A DNA stretch of 64,000 nt from Sporosarcina koreensis (GTDB lineage: Bacteria; Bacillota; Bacilli; Bacillales_A; Planococcaceae), in the NCBI RefSeq assembly GCF_000826145.2, contig NZ_LN651337.1, positions 1,375,945 to 1,439,944 on the forward strand. The letters are read 5' to 3'. Each line of letters starts with the position of its first letter. Within the stretch, counting starts at the first letter, position 1. The notes beneath the pieces are model-generated. The model saw nothing but the letters and a program-made list of their open reading frames with translations. It did no database searches and had not been told where the DNA came from. This document shows, piece by piece, positions 50,632 to 59,995 of this stretch. Made by a program: the position numbers and the translations under genes.

Positions 50632-51950
50632 CAGTTCAATTGGAGTGACGTGCGGATCGTGTCCCACATGACCGCGTATCCGCGTGTCGTCGGATGTGGA
50701 GTGTCTGTTTCCATCAGGTCCGCATAGGCTGTATCCGGATGCTCTTCCAGATAAGCGGTCATCGCATCATAATGGGAGATGAAGATGTAGCCATTTTCCA
50801 GGCTGATCCGCTTCAGTACGTTGTTGATGCCTTCCGGGGCGAACCGGTAATTGGCGATATCATTGACGGAAGGCGGCGGCGCCATGACGACCATCAGCTC
50901 GGACTGCGCGTCAACCTTTGCCAGCAGCTGCCGGACCGTCGTTTCGTATTCGCCGAGCGTACTGCTGAGCCGGTCGTTCGTGCCGATCATGACGAAAACG
51001 ACGTCCTCCTTCGATGCGAGAAGCCGATCCGCCCGGTCGAGCGTCCACTTTGCGGTTTTCCCGCTGACGCCCGCGTTGAAGAAGTCGATCTCCCCGAACT
51101 TGTACTGGCTGGCATAAGTCCGGAACGCATTTGCCCACGACGCCGCATCGGATGACGCTTCCCGATACACCTCCGCGCCGTCTTCAAGGATCTTGCGCCC
51201 ATCATCAGGCACCAGGAAGCCATCCGCCCCCATGCCTGCGGAGATGCTGTCTCCGATCAGCTTGATGGAAGTGACCTGTCCGCTGTTCAGCCTGTCCGCA
51301 AGTACGGAATATGTTTTCGGGATCGCTTTCGTCACACGGTCCATTTCAGCCCGGTAGATAAAGACCGCGAATTCGCCGCGCTTCAGCAGATCGTCCGTCC
51401 CGAATCGTGTCTCCGATTTCCCATTGGTGATCCCGCTTTTCACGAGACCTGCCACTGCATCCGCATAACGTGCACTGACGTCCCGGAACGCCGTTGCGGT
51501 TCCGCTTCCTGTCAGTGCATAGGCTCCCTCATGACTGAGCATGAGTGCCATCTCCCCCCGTTTCACCGGCTCATCGAAGCCGAAATATCCGGGCCGCTTG
51601 CCGCGTATGATTCCGGCTTTTTTCAGTGCGGCCACCGCCTGTTCGGCCCGGGACGGCACATCGCCGAATTCACGTGTGCCCGGGGCAGGCATCGGCAGCT
51701 GCAGCGCCCGTGCCAGAATGACTGCGACACTGCCGCGCGTGATCGCTTTGTCCGTCCCGAACAGGTTCGGCGCGATGCCGTTCGTATATTGCTGGTCTGT
51801 CAGGTAATGGACCGCTTCCGCATAGGCCGGCGGCACATCGCGGAACACATCCGCCTCTGCATACTTCGGAATGACCGCTGCCAGCACAAGTGCCAGCACC
51901 GCAAGGACTGTGAGCCGTTTCAACCACTGTTTTCCAACTATCAAATTCAT
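50631..51950 (-). CDS. S-layer-anchored SGNH/GDSL esterase
   Basis: 439-residue secreted protein. Signal peptide to about residue 33 (LALVLAAVIPKYAEA), three SLH domains over residues ~34-205 (VFRDVPPAYAEAVHYLTDQ, AVAALKKAGIIRGKRPGYFG, DAVAGLVKSGITNGKSETRFG), then an SGNH hydrolase with GDSISAG (Ser nucleophile), FNAGVSGKT, GTND and DTPHPT (Asp-His). SLH repeats bind pyruvylated wall polymers; the esterase may deacetylate or cleave a surface glycan or lipid. Single gene. Confidence 0.9.
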   Translation of the reverse strand: MNLIVGKQWLKRLTVLAVLALVLAAVIPKYAEADVFRDVPPAYAEAVHYLTDQQYTNGIAPNLFGTDKAITRGSVAVILARALQLPMPAPGTREFGDVPSRAEQAVAALKKAGIIRGKRPGYFGFDEPVKRGEMALMLSHEGAYALTGSGTATAFRDVSARYADAVAGLVKSGITNGKSETRFGTDDLLKRGEFAVFIYRAEMDRVTKAIPKTYSVLADRLNSGQVTSIKLIGDSISAGMGADGFLVPDDGRKILEDGAEVYREASSDAASWANAFRTYASQYKFGEIDFFNAGVSGKTAKWTLDRADRLLASKEDVVFVMIGTNDRLSSTLGEYETTVRQLLAKVDAQSELMVVMAPPPSVNDIANYRFAPEGINNVLKRISLENGYIFISHYDAMTAYLEEHPDTAYADLMETDTPHPTTRGYAVMWDTIRTSLQLN

Positions 51951-52099
51951 TTCCCCCTGTTGCCGATTTGACTGATTCTCTGTCTATAGTATCGTCTGCA
52001 ATGATGGTTTCTGAATACCTCAGTTCTTGGACTGAACCGGATAATCGCCGAACTTCACGCCCCTATTAAACTTCCAATTCATTATAGTTCTTTAGACCC

Positions 52100-52129
52100 T
52101 TTACCACCCACCGGAAATCTAGTTACAAT
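52100..52129 (+). promoter_or_regulatory. Promoter of the SHOCT gene
   Basis: -35 TTTACC (52100-52105), 18-bp spacer, -10 TACAAT (52124-52129), 30 bp before the ATG. Confidence 0.55.
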
Positions 52130-52159
52130 GAACTCATAAAGCAGTGGAGGTTGAACTAG

Positions 52160-52462
52160 ATGAGCTGGTCTGTTATTGGCATTTTCGTCCTTTTAATCAC
52201 TTGGGGATTCACGGAATCACTTCTGTTCGGCGCTGTCCTCCTAGTGGTCTGTGCATCATTGCAGCTGACCTTGTTATACATAAGAAAGAACAGCAGGAAG
52301 TCGAACATCCACTCACGTCCTCTTCAAGCGGCACACCGCCAGTTTCTTGCGGAGGAACTTGAGCGCATCCGCAGTCTCCGTGAATCGGGATTGCTGACGG
52401 AAGACGAATTTACCGAGCAGAACCGGCTTCTCTCTTCCCGCATGCAGCATTCGTACAGCTGA
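52160..52462 (+). CDS. Small membrane protein with SHOCT domain
   Basis: 100 residues: two hydrophobic segments at the N-terminus (VIGIFVLLITWGF and FGAVLLVVCASLQLTLLYI), then a cytoplasmic helix ending in a SHOCT domain (LERIRSLRESGLLTEDEFTE). SHOCT domains are short oligomerisation modules. GGAGGTTGAACTAG precedes the ATG. Function unknown. Confidence 0.85.
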   Translation: MSWSVIGIFVLLITWGFTESLLFGAVLLVVCASLQLTLLYIRKNSRKSNIHSRPLQAAHRQFLAEELERIRSLRESGLLTEDEFTEQNRLLSSRMQHSYS

Positions 52463-52480
52463 CCGTATAACATACCGCAC

Positions 52481-52517
52481 AAAAACCGGCTTTCCGTTCA
52501 GGAAGGCCGGTTTCTTT
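52481..52517. terminator. Bidirectional terminator
   Basis: AAAAACCGGC-TTTCC, loop GTTCA, GGAAGGCCGGTTTCTTT. It overlaps the end of the convergent RsbR-like gene. Confidence 0.8.
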
Positions 52518-53331
52518 GCTGGATCAGGCTTTTAAGCGCTTGTTTGACAGTACCGAAATAACGCTTTTCTGCAAGCACCTGCCGGGAATTCACAATGCTT
52601 TGCGCCAGATGCGGCCGGAGTCCGGTAGAAATGACCTGGATGCCCATCAGTTCGAGAGCATCTTCGATCTGCTGCAGAAGCTGTATCGCATGGTCGTCGA
52701 TTTCGGCGAGCCCCGAAAAATCGGCAATCGTGCAGGTGACCTTCATGGCTGCTATTTTCGGCAGCACTTTGTCCATGATTGCGTACGCCCGGTCGTCCGT
52801 GATCCGGCCGATGAACGGAAGGATGACGATACCGTCGTAAACCGGAACAACAGGAGCGGACAGTTCGGCAAGCTCCTCCTCGGCATCCGACTGGTACAAT
52901 TTCGACAGCCGTTCGAATGCATAGTATGTCTCCTGGAGGCTCAGATCGAGGAACCGGTTGACCAGCTTGCTCAGTTGCGCATAGTCTTTCAGCGACAGAC
53001 CGAGTTTCTCACTCATTTCCAGCAGGATATCCGCAATTGCATCCCGTGATGGCGGATACCTGTCTGCGACCGCAGCTATGGATCCGCTGTTCTTCGTCTG
53101 CATGGCGGCATTGCCCCTGCTCCACCTCATCAGTGCTTCCGGCACCTGCAGTTCTTCAGTACGGAGCGTCTCCGCAAGTGCCTTCCATAGTGCCGTATAC
53201 ATGATGCGTGCCTGTTTGATCTCTTCATCCGTGACATCTCCAAGCAGCCCGCTGACCCGTTCCACAACATCATCCGCTAATTGCCCGGCGTGATCCGTCA
53301 AGAAGCGGACCAGTTCCGTGTTTGTCTCCAA
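52498..53331 (-). CDS. RsbR-like stressosome protein with STAS domain
   Basis: 277-residue protein of the RsbR group. The N-terminal ~140 residues form a globin-like sensor (ISLQ-type LVNRFLDLSLQETYYAFERL at its end), and the C-terminal ~115 a STAS domain (VYDGIVILPFIGRITDDRAY, TIADFSGLAEIDDHAIQLLQ). The phosphorylatable residue of RsbR paralogues would be the Ser of ADFSGLAE. Such proteins build the stressosome controlling SigB. The start is TTG (GTTGGAGACAAACACG) with AGGGTGTGATG upstream. It is divergent from a gene with a SigB-like promoter. Confidence 0.88.
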   Translation of the reverse strand: METNTELVRFLTDHAGQLADDVVERVSGLLGDVTDEEIKQARIMYTALWKALAETLRTEELQVPEALMRWSRGNAAMQTKNSGSIAAVADRYPPSRDAIADILLEMSEKLGLSLKDYAQLSKLVNRFLDLSLQETYYAFERLSKLYQSDAEEELAELSAPVVPVYDGIVILPFIGRITDDRAYAIMDKVLPKIAAMKVTCTIADFSGLAEIDDHAIQLLQQIEDALELMGIQVISTGLRPHLAQSIVNSRQVLAEKRYFGTVKQALKSLIQQRNRPS

Positions 53332-53444
53332 CGTTCATCACACCCTGTCAATTGATGCCTTCCAGTATACAGCAGTTGCGGCCTGCTGTCTGTCCTGCGT
53401 AATTCCTGTTTGCGAGAATCACGGACGGCCCGCCTCCTTTTCAG

Positions 53445-53469
53445 GCTTAAACAGGCCCGCCCCGGGTAA
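53445..53469 (+). promoter_or_regulatory. SigB-like promoter of the flavoprotein gene
   Basis: GCTTAA (53445-53450), 13 bp, GGGTAA (53464-53469). This is close to the SigB consensus GTTTAA-N13..15-GGGTAT. No good SigA -35/-10 is seen in the leader. Confidence 0.5.
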
Positions 53470-53500
53470 AGTGTATGTATGCAGAAAGGATGAAGGAACT

Positions 53501-54412
53501 ATGATCTATGATTGCGCCATAATCGGCGGAGGTCCGGCCGGTCTGAATGCGGCGCTCGTGCTCGGCCGCAGCCGGAGGAATGTCGTGCTGTTCGATGATG
53601 ATAACGCACGCAACCGCGTCGTCCGGGAATCGCACGGATTTTTGACCCGCGATGGGATCCGGCCCTCTGAACTCCGGCAGCTTGCGCACACGGAACTGGC
53701 GGCTTACCCATCCGTCGAACTGATCCGCGAGAAAGCCGTAAGCGCCGAACGGATCACGAAAACACATTATGAAGTGACGACGGCGTCCGGAACGGTCTAC
53801 CATTGCACGAAAATCCTGCTTGCGACCGGGTTGAAAGACGAACAGCCGAACATTCCGGGCATCGAGCGCTTTTACGGCACAAGTCTGTACAGCTGCCCCT
53901 ATTGCGACGGATGGGAAGTGCGCGACAGACCGCTCGCCGTCATTGCGGACAAAAATGTGTACAAGCTGGCAAAAGAAGTGTTCACATGGAGCCGGGACCT
54001 CATCGTGTTCACGAACGGGGAAGGCCGCCTTGAACTCGATGAACGATCACGCCTGGAAGCCCACGGCATCCAGGTCGTTGAAGATATCATTTCAGGGCTC
54101 GAAGGGACGGGCGGCCAGCTCGAGCGTGTCCGTCTCGAGGACGGCACATTGATCGACCGGTCGTATGGATTCGTCAGCCCTCTCTGGTCACACGGCGATC
54201 ATTTCGCGGAAACGCTCGGCTGCGAATTGAACGGATACGGCGGCATCCGGACAGACGAATACGGCCGGACGAATGTCTGGAATGTGTATGCAGCGGGCGA
54301 CACGGCAAACATCGTGCCTGCCCAGCTGATCGTAGCTGCTGGCAGCGGGAGTGCCGCCGCCATCGGCATCAACGGGGATCTGACCAACGAGTATTTCGAT
54401 GGACCGGAATGA
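53501..54412 (+). CDS. Thioredoxin reductase-like FAD/NAD(P) oxidoreductase
   Basis: 303-residue flavoprotein with FAD motif IIGGGPAGLNAALVLGRS at the N-terminus and a redox CPYC at Cys132-Cys135 (SLYSCPYCDGWE). The C-terminal NVYAAGDTANIVPAQLI binds FAD. The NAD(P) motif in the middle (LAVIADKNVYKLA) lacks the usual GxGxxG, so the electron donor is doubtful; it may not be a classic thioredoxin reductase. The ATG at 53501 has GAAGGAACT just upstream. Likely part of the general stress response by its promoter. Confidence 0.88.
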   Translation: MIYDCAIIGGGPAGLNAALVLGRSRRNVVLFDDDNARNRVVRESHGFLTRDGIRPSELRQLAHTELAAYPSVELIREKAVSAERITKTHYEVTTASGTVYHCTKILLATGLKDEQPNIPGIERFYGTSLYSCPYCDGWEVRDRPLAVIADKNVYKLAKEVFTWSRDLIVFTNGEGRLELDERSRLEAHGIQVVEDIISGLEGTGGQLERVRLEDGTLIDRSYGFVSPLWSHGDHFAETLGCELNGYGGIRTDEYGRTNVWNVYAAGDTANIVPAQLIVAAGSGSAAAIGINGDLTNEYFDGPE

Positions 54413-54428
54413 GTTGCGGGGAAATACG

Positions 54429-54483
54429 GAAGACCGCACGGAACGGGAGCGTCATGCCCCGTTCCGTGCGGTCTTCTTGTTTA
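54429..54483 (+). terminator. Terminator of the flavoprotein gene
   Basis: A long perfect stem, GAAGACCGCACGGAACGG with CCGTTCCGTGCGGTCTTC, followed by TTGTTT. Confidence 0.92.
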
Positions 54484-54503
54484 CTCTCTCACCGTCCCGC
54501 CAT

Positions 54504-55337
54504 TCATCGGAACCGGCTGAAACTGCTGCTGTAGCCGCGGCTCCGCTTTTTCCGTCGTTTGATGAGCACCCACAGGCTCAGCAGACCGAACAGCAGGATG
54601 CAGATCGACACAGTCAGGATGATGCCGGGATACTGCTCATTCCAGCCGTCCGGCGCAATATGTTTGCTGTAAATGCCGATATACGCCCAGACGAGGACGA
54701 ACCCGTACGGCGCACTCCAGGTTTTAAGTATCGTCAAAATGCCGATCACCGCTCCAAGAAGCAGCACGATGACAGTCCATGCGGCATCCGAAAGACCCCA
54801 GCCGCCCCAGCCCGACTTCACGAGGAACGCAGTGATGTCTGCTATGGTCGCCACCGTGATCCAGCCGAAGTAGACGGTGAACGGCAGCCGGATGAAAAAC
54901 CTCTCCTTCATGGAAAGCCCGGCGTTCCCCGTCATATTGGTGATGACGATCAGGCTCACCAGGATAACCATCATGAGGATGACGGAGATGCCGAGAAACC
55001 CGTAATGCCAGGCTGCAATCCATAAGGCGTTCGCAACCGACGATACGGAAAACCAGATGGCGATCCGTTCCGTCAGCTGACGCACCTCTGACCGTTCCCC
55101 TCCCCTGAAGAAGCCAAGCTGATAGATGACATGGAATGCGAGAAGTACGTAGATCAGTCCCCAGATGGCGAATGTATAGCCGGCCGGGGCAAATAGATTG
55201 CTGTAAGAGTCCGACACTTCACCCGTCGTCATCCCGTTCAGCGGCAGTGCATTCGCCAGATAGTTCATGAGAATCATGATTGCATACGTGACCAGCACTA
55301 TGATACCGAGCCTGCTGAATTTTCGTTTCCGTCCCAT
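54504..55337 (-). CDS. TspO/MBR-like tryptophan-rich membrane protein
   Basis: 277-residue membrane protein with eight or more hydrophobic segments. FAPAGYTFAIWGLIYVLLAFH is the segment typical of the long TspO-related proteins of Firmicutes (often misnamed lantibiotic permeases); SSVANALWIAAWHYG and FTVYFGWITVATIADITAF follow the TspO tryptophan-rich pattern. The C-terminus is strongly basic (KRRKKRSRGYSS). The ligand is unknown; classic TspO proteins bind porphyrins. Single gene. Confidence 0.8.
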   Translation of the reverse strand: MGRKRKFSRLGIIVLVTYAIMILMNYLANALPLNGMTTGEVSDSYSNLFAPAGYTFAIWGLIYVLLAFHVIYQLGFFRGGERSEVRQLTERIAIWFSVSSVANALWIAAWHYGFLGISVILMMVILVSLIVITNMTGNAGLSMKERFFIRLPFTVYFGWITVATIADITAFLVKSGWGGWGLSDAAWTVIVLLLGAVIGILTILKTWSAPYGFVLVWAYIGIYSKHIAPDGWNEQYPGIILTVSICILLFGLLSLWVLIKRRKKRSRGYSSSFSRFR

Positions 55338-55463
55338 TTGCTCACCTCTTCCCCTACTATAAATGAGTTTACTATCCGCTTCCCAAATACCCCATTTCCT
55401 CTATTACAACAAATTGCAGCAGAGATTTCAAAGATTGCGGGACAACTAGCGGGCAGGCATGTG

Positions 55464-55590
55464 ATTCGTGTCCAGATGCCGATAAATTCAGCGAACTGTC
55501 CGATACTCTGCGCCAATTGTCCGATAACTCCGGCGAACTGTCCGATAACTTCACCCAAATGGCCGATACCTCACCTGATTTGTCCGATAT
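55464..55590 (+). repeat. Family B array 4 (five units plus head)
   Basis: Head TCGTGTCCAGATGCCGATAA then units TGTCCGATA and one TGGCCGATA at 21-bp spacing. It lies between the TspO-like gene start and the helD terminator, filling most of the 308-bp gap; the rest shows nothing. Confidence 0.85.
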
Positions 55591-55606
55591 GCCTAAGGCA
55601 CGATGC

Positions 55607-55637
55607 AAAAAAATCCTGCCGTCCCTTCCGGCAGGAG
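55607..55637 (-). terminator. Terminator of helD
   Basis: TCCTGCCG and CGGCAGGA around GAAGGGA; minus strand continues TTTTTTT. Eight bases past the helD stop. Confidence 0.9.
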
Positions 55638-55645
55638 TCCATTAT

Positions 55646-57871
55646 TCATTTATCCAAAACGGCTTGCGCCGCGTCACCGAGCATATGGAGTTCATGCATC
55701 GGCCGGGTCATCGCGACATACAGCAGCTTGCGGTCGATATCCGTGTCGCGGAACGGATCCGCAAACGCCGCGATGAGCACGGCGTCGAACTCAAGCCCTT
55801 TCGACAGCACACTCGGTACGATCAGCAGACGCGATTCATCGATGTCGCTGTCCGGCGTCAGGAGCTGGACCGCCATCCCCGCCTGCTCAAGCACCGCTGT
55901 CAGTGACTCCGCTTCCGCCATCGTTTTGCAGATCATCGCGACCGATCGATGGCCTCTCGATGAGATTCCTTCCAAGATCAGCTCCAGCTGTCCGCTGTCC
56001 AGTGCGTCCATTTTATGGAAAACGGGCGGGATGCCGTGGCGAACGACCGGCTCGACCAGCGGCAGCTCCTCTTCCATCTGTGCAAGCACCGTGTTGGCAA
56101 GCTGCATGATTTCAATCGTCGTCCGGTAGCTCTTCTGCAATGTCGTGTACGCCGCCTCCGGGAGCATCGCAAGCACCGGCTCCCAAGAGGTGAGCGCCCG
56201 ATAGCTGTGGATTCCCTGCGCCAGGTCGCCGACGAGCGTAAACAGATCCGTGCCAAGTCCATCGTGCAGCGCCGCCAGCTGGTATTCACTGTAATCCTGC
56301 GCTTCGTCGATGAACACCGCACGCATCTTCCACTCACTGGCAAGCCCCTTCAATTGGATGTGCAGGTCATAGAGCGCGGCCAGATCCTCGGTTTCCCATG
56401 TGTTTTTTACATGCATGCCGCGGAACGCATCCATGAATTCTTCCGGCCAATCAGGCGCCAGTTCCTGCTGCAGCCGTTCATCCGTCAGCCAGGTGCGGTA
56501 CAGCGATTTCACATTGAACTTTTTGAAGCGCTTCATATAGGAAGAGACTTTCCGCTTGCCCTCTTTTTCAACAGCCGGCAGCCGCTCATCCCGCTCGTCC
56601 ATGATCTTCGTGATGCGCGCCCGCCGTTTCGTGTCATCTTTTATGCCATACAGTGCCTTGTCCAGCGCTTCTTCATATTTGTCCGACAGCAGCGCATACA
56701 GCTGCTTCCGCTTCCGCGTCACTTCCGTGTTCATGATCAGGCGGATCCGCTCCAGCCGTTTCTCGATCGGCAAGTACCCAAAATCATTCAGGAATAAATT
56801 CCGCAGCCTCTTCGCACCGATGATCCTGTATTTGTCGATAAATACATCCTCGAACCGTGCAGCCGTCTCCGTCTCCAGCTTCCGTACATAACGCTCCATG
56901 ATCCGGCGATACTCACCGGAGCCTTTCAGCCGCGCAACCACAATCGCCGGATCCTCAGCAGCTGCCGAGGAAGCGAGCTGTTCGAGCTTCCCGTTCGGAT
57001 CTGTCAGTTTCAAGTTCAACCCGGTGGCCGCCAGTACATAGTCTTCATAGGTTGTCTGGTTGATGGCCCCGACGCCGAGTTCCGGCAGCACATCTGCAAT
57101 ATAATCCATGAACAGCTTGCTCGGCGCCAAAATCATCAATTTGTCCGCCGGGAAATCGCTCCCCATCGTATAGAGGAAATAGGAAATCCGGTGAAGGGCG
57201 ATCGTCGTCTTTCCGCTTCCGGCCGCGCCTTGCACGATGATCGGTTTGCGCAGGCTCGCCCGGATGATGTCGTTCTGCTCGGACTGGATGGTCGAGATGA
57301 TTTCCGTCAGCCGGACGTCCGCCTTACCGGCGAGCGCCTCCTGCAGCAGCTCATCATTCGTCGTCAGATCGATATCCCGGACGCCGAGCAGCTCGCCGTC
57401 CTCGATCTGGTACTGCCGCTTCGAGTGGAGATGCCCGCTCACTTCATCACCGCGGACATCATACGTTAGATGGCCGAGCCGTCCGTCATAGTAGACATTC
57501 GCGACTGGCGAGCGCCAGTCGACGATGATCGGATCCTGTGTCTCCTGATGGAAGACGGACGTTTTGCCGATGTAGAGCATCTGATCCTTTTCATCATCAG
57601 GCTGGAAATGGATGCGGGCGAAGTACGGTTTCTGCTGCACTGCTTCAAATGTTTCCTTCTGAGATCGTGCCATTTCGAAAAATCGGGTATTCGTGAGGAT
57701 GTTGATGAAGCTCAGACTGGAGTCCAAGTAGTCGAGATCGGCCATCGAATGGCGGATCTGCTCCTGTGAGGCATCCACGTCACGCTGGGATTCGGCCAGC
57801 AGCCGCTGCATGTAGTGGATGGTATACTCCAGACGTTCAGCCTCAAACTCAAAATCGGGGTGTCTCTGCAT
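55646..57871 (-). CDS. helD: RNA polymerase-recycling ATPase HelD
   Basis: 741-residue superfamily 1 motor that removes RNA polymerase from DNA or stalled complexes. A long N-terminal coiled-coil arm is predicted (RLLAESQRDVDASQEQIRHS), followed by Walker A QGAAGSGKTTIALHRI near residue 215, the DEAQDYSEYQL Walker B, GDLAQGIHS, LQKSYRTT and the C-terminal VLSKGLEFDAVLI with VAMTRPMHEL. Length matches Bacillus HelD (774 there). Single gene with its own terminator; the start is the ATG at 57871. Confidence 0.92.
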   Translation of the reverse strand: MQRHPDFEFEAERLEYTIHYMQRLLAESQRDVDASQEQIRHSMADLDYLDSSLSFINILTNTRFFEMARSQKETFEAVQQKPYFARIHFQPDDEKDQMLYIGKTSVFHQETQDPIIVDWRSPVANVYYDGRLGHLTYDVRGDEVSGHLHSKRQYQIEDGELLGVRDIDLTTNDELLQEALAGKADVRLTEIISTIQSEQNDIIRASLRKPIIVQGAAGSGKTTIALHRISYFLYTMGSDFPADKLMILAPSKLFMDYIADVLPELGVGAINQTTYEDYVLAATGLNLKLTDPNGKLEQLASSAAAEDPAIVVARLKGSGEYRRIMERYVRKLETETAARFEDVFIDKYRIIGAKRLRNLFLNDFGYLPIEKRLERIRLIMNTEVTRKRKQLYALLSDKYEEALDKALYGIKDDTKRRARITKIMDERDERLPAVEKEGKRKVSSYMKRFKKFNVKSLYRTWLTDERLQQELAPDWPEEFMDAFRGMHVKNTWETEDLAALYDLHIQLKGLASEWKMRAVFIDEAQDYSEYQLAALHDGLGTDLFTLVGDLAQGIHSYRALTSWEPVLAMLPEAAYTTLQKSYRTTIEIMQLANTVLAQMEEELPLVEPVVRHGIPPVFHKMDALDSGQLELILEGISSRGHRSVAMICKTMAEAESLTAVLEQAGMAVQLLTPDSDIDESRLLIVPSVLSKGLEFDAVLIAAFADPFRDTDIDRKLLYVAMTRPMHELHMLGDAAQAVLDK

Positions 57872-58019
57872 GGCAGATCCTCCGTTTCCTGAAATTTGTC
57901 CTGCCGTTTCCGGATTGCTTAGGGGAAAAGTAAACAGAAGATGATTGTACCATTTCCGGATAGGTGCTGCAACAGTATTTTTTGAAAATTCAGGGGTGTT
58001 CCTGCTGTGCGGACATCAT

Positions 58020-58175
58020 TGAATTGTGCCCCGATGCCGATTAATTCGGCGAAGTGGCCGATACTTTGCGCCATATGGCCGATATGCAGGGTCATGTGGC
58101 CGATACCTCCGCTGATCTGTCCGATACTCCACGCCATGTGGCCGATACTTCCCCCGATTTGTCCGATACCCCCAT
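58020..58175 (+). repeat. Family B array 5 (six or seven units plus head)
   Basis: Head TGAATTGTGCCCCGATGCCG then units, mainly TGGCCGATA with some TGTCCGATA, about 21 bp apart. It is the array richest in the TGGCCGATA variant. The gap 57872-58232 otherwise holds the helD leader and a terminator. Confidence 0.85.
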
Positions 58176-58199
58176 CACCCGGTATACCCCAGCACATAC

Positions 58200-58227
58200 G
58201 AAAACCCCTGCCAGCTGGCGGGGGTTC
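58200..58227 (-). terminator. Terminator of the opuA operon
   Basis: AACCCCTGCC-AGCT-GGCGGGGGTT; minus strand continues TTTTCG, 6 bp after the opuAC stop. Confidence 0.82.
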
Positions 58228-58232
58228 CCATG

Positions 58233-59147
58233 TTATTCCTTCAAGTCTTCAATTGAATCGATGTCCATATACTCTGGCACCGTCAGACCAATCTTGACGC
58301 CTTCCATGCTGACGCCGACATCTTCGAATTTGCCGTCATACTTTTCAGCATACGTTTTGTGTGTCACCGGCAGCCATCCTGCCAGCAGGGCATCGGCACT
58401 GCCATCTGCGACAGCTGTCCACATCGGGCCGGCTTCCACTTGGGACATTTTTACGTTATAGCCTTTGCTCTCCAGCACTTTCGCCATGACATTCGTACTT
58501 GCCACGGTGCTGTCCCATGCGACATAGACGAACTTGAACTCATCGCCGTCCACGTCTTCGACACCGTCTGTCCACTCTGCCACTTTGTCTGCATTATCAT
58601 CGATCCAGCTTTGTGCTGCTTCTTCGGGATCTTTCCCGTCGATGATGTCCACCATGACAGTTCCCATGTCCTCTTCGTCCCACTTGAAGTTCGACAGGAT
58701 TTCATGCGCTTCCGGCTTTTCATCTTTCAGCTTCATGCTGCCGATCGTGTGGATTTCTTCTGCCCCGCCGTACGAGCCTTCCGGGTCATCCAGATATTTC
58801 AGATCATATTTAGTGAACATCCAGTGCGGCGACCAGCCCGTCACGATGATCGGCTCTTCTTTGTCATATGCTTTCTTCAATGCAGCTGTCATCGCAGCAC
58901 CGGAACCTGTCGTCAATGTCCATTTATCGAGGCCGTAATCATCGATGGCACGATTCGTCGCTTCCATGATGCCGGCGCCTGGATCGATACCCGTGATTTT
59001 GTAGTCGACCTGTTCGCCGACCGGCTTATCAGACGATCCGCCTGATGTGCTGCTGCCTTTGTCCGCGTCATCAGAGCCGCATGCTGCGAGCCCTAACGCC
59101 AATAGTGATACCGCACTGATTCCTGCTAATTTTTTCGTCAATTTCAT
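58233..59147 (-). CDS. opuAC: Glycine betaine ABC transporter substrate-binding lipoprotein
   Basis: 304-residue lipoprotein. Signal peptide with lipobox LAAC (cysteine 23), then an OpuAC-type domain: ITGIDPGAGIMEATNRAIDD, PIIVTGWSPHWMFTKYDLKY and MADGSADALLAGWLPVTHK-type segments with the Trp residues that form the betaine cage. It captures glycine betaine or proline betaine outside the membrane. Last gene of the opuA operon; the start overlaps the permease stop by 4 bp. Confidence 0.93.
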   Translation of the reverse strand: MKLTKKLAGISAVSLLALGLAACGSDDADKGSSTSGGSSDKPVGEQVDYKITGIDPGAGIMEATNRAIDDYGLDKWTLTTGSGAAMTAALKKAYDKEEPIIVTGWSPHWMFTKYDLKYLDDPEGSYGGAEEIHTIGSMKLKDEKPEAHEILSNFKWDEEDMGTVMVDIIDGKDPEEAAQSWIDDNADKVAEWTDGVEDVDGDEFKFVYVAWDSTVASTNVMAKVLESKGYNVKMSQVEAGPMWTAVADGSADALLAGWLPVTHKTYAEKYDGKFEDVGVSMEGVKIGLTVPEYMDIDSIEDLKE

Positions 59148-59995
59148 AATTCATTTCCCCCTTGTTTAGATCGTCCTGCATGTTGCGTAATCCGGTCGAG
59201 AATAATGGCGACCAAAACGATGGCGACGCCTGTTTCCACTCCGACCCCTGTCTTCAGCTGGGTGACCGCTTGATACACTTTTGTACCGAGCCCCGGTGCA
59301 CCGACCATCGATGCGATGACCACCATTGACAGCGACAGCATGATGCTCTGGTTCACGCCCGCCATGATATTCGGCTTCGCGAGCGGAATCTGCACTTTCA
59401 GCAGCCGCTGCCACGTCGTCGACCCGAATGCCTCCGTCGCTTCAATCAAGTCTTTCGGAACCTGTTCGATCCCGAGCATGGTCAGCCGGATTGTCGGCGG
59501 CATCGCAAAGATGATGGATGCAACCAGTCCTGGCACAACCCCTATATTGAAGAAGAAGATTGCCGGGATCAGGTAGACGAACGCCGGCATTGTCTGCATC
59601 AGGTCAAGAATTGGCGTGATGATTCTCCGGGCCGCCAGCTGCTGGGACATCCAGATGCCGATTGGCACCCCGATGATGATCGCAATGACCACCGAAGTCA
59701 GCACCAGTGCAAGCATCTGCAGCATCGGGTACCAATAGCCTAAATAGTCGATGAACAGAAAACCGAACAGAGTCAGCGCAGCAATTTTTTTCGTGGACAG
59801 CCACCAGGCGATCAGTGTGAAGATCACCGCAAGCAAAATTGATGGCGGGAAGTCCAGGACCTTTACGAATGCTTCAACGGTCGTCTCCAAGCCGGTTGCA
59901 ATGCCGTCGAATAACGGACCGAACATGTCAACGAGCCAGTCGACCCCTTCATCGATCCAGTCTGCAAACGGCAGTCTTGGAAGCAGCTCATTCAT
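59144..59995 (-). CDS. opuAB: Glycine betaine ABC transporter permease
   Basis: 283-residue permease with an N-terminal hydrophilic region, about six to seven helices and the binding-protein-dependent transport motif (PTIRLTMLGIEQVPKDLIEATEAFGSTTWQ, shown here in parts: EATEAFGSTTWQRLLKVQIP). GIWMSQQLAARRIITPILDL and PAFVYLIPAIFFFNIG are typical of OpuAB/ProW. The start overlaps the ATPase stop by 8 bp. Confidence 0.93.
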   Translation of the reverse strand: MNELLPRLPFADWIDEGVDWLVDMFGPLFDGIATGLETTVEAFVKVLDFPPSILLAVIFTLIAWWLSTKKIAALTLFGFLFIDYLGYWYPMLQMLALVLTSVVIAIIIGVPIGIWMSQQLAARRIITPILDLMQTMPAFVYLIPAIFFFNIGVVPGLVASIIFAMPPTIRLTMLGIEQVPKDLIEATEAFGSTTWQRLLKVQIPLAKPNIMAGVNQSIMLSLSMVVIASMVGAPGLGTKVYQAVTQLKTGVGVETGVAIVLVAIILDRITQHAGRSKQGGNEL

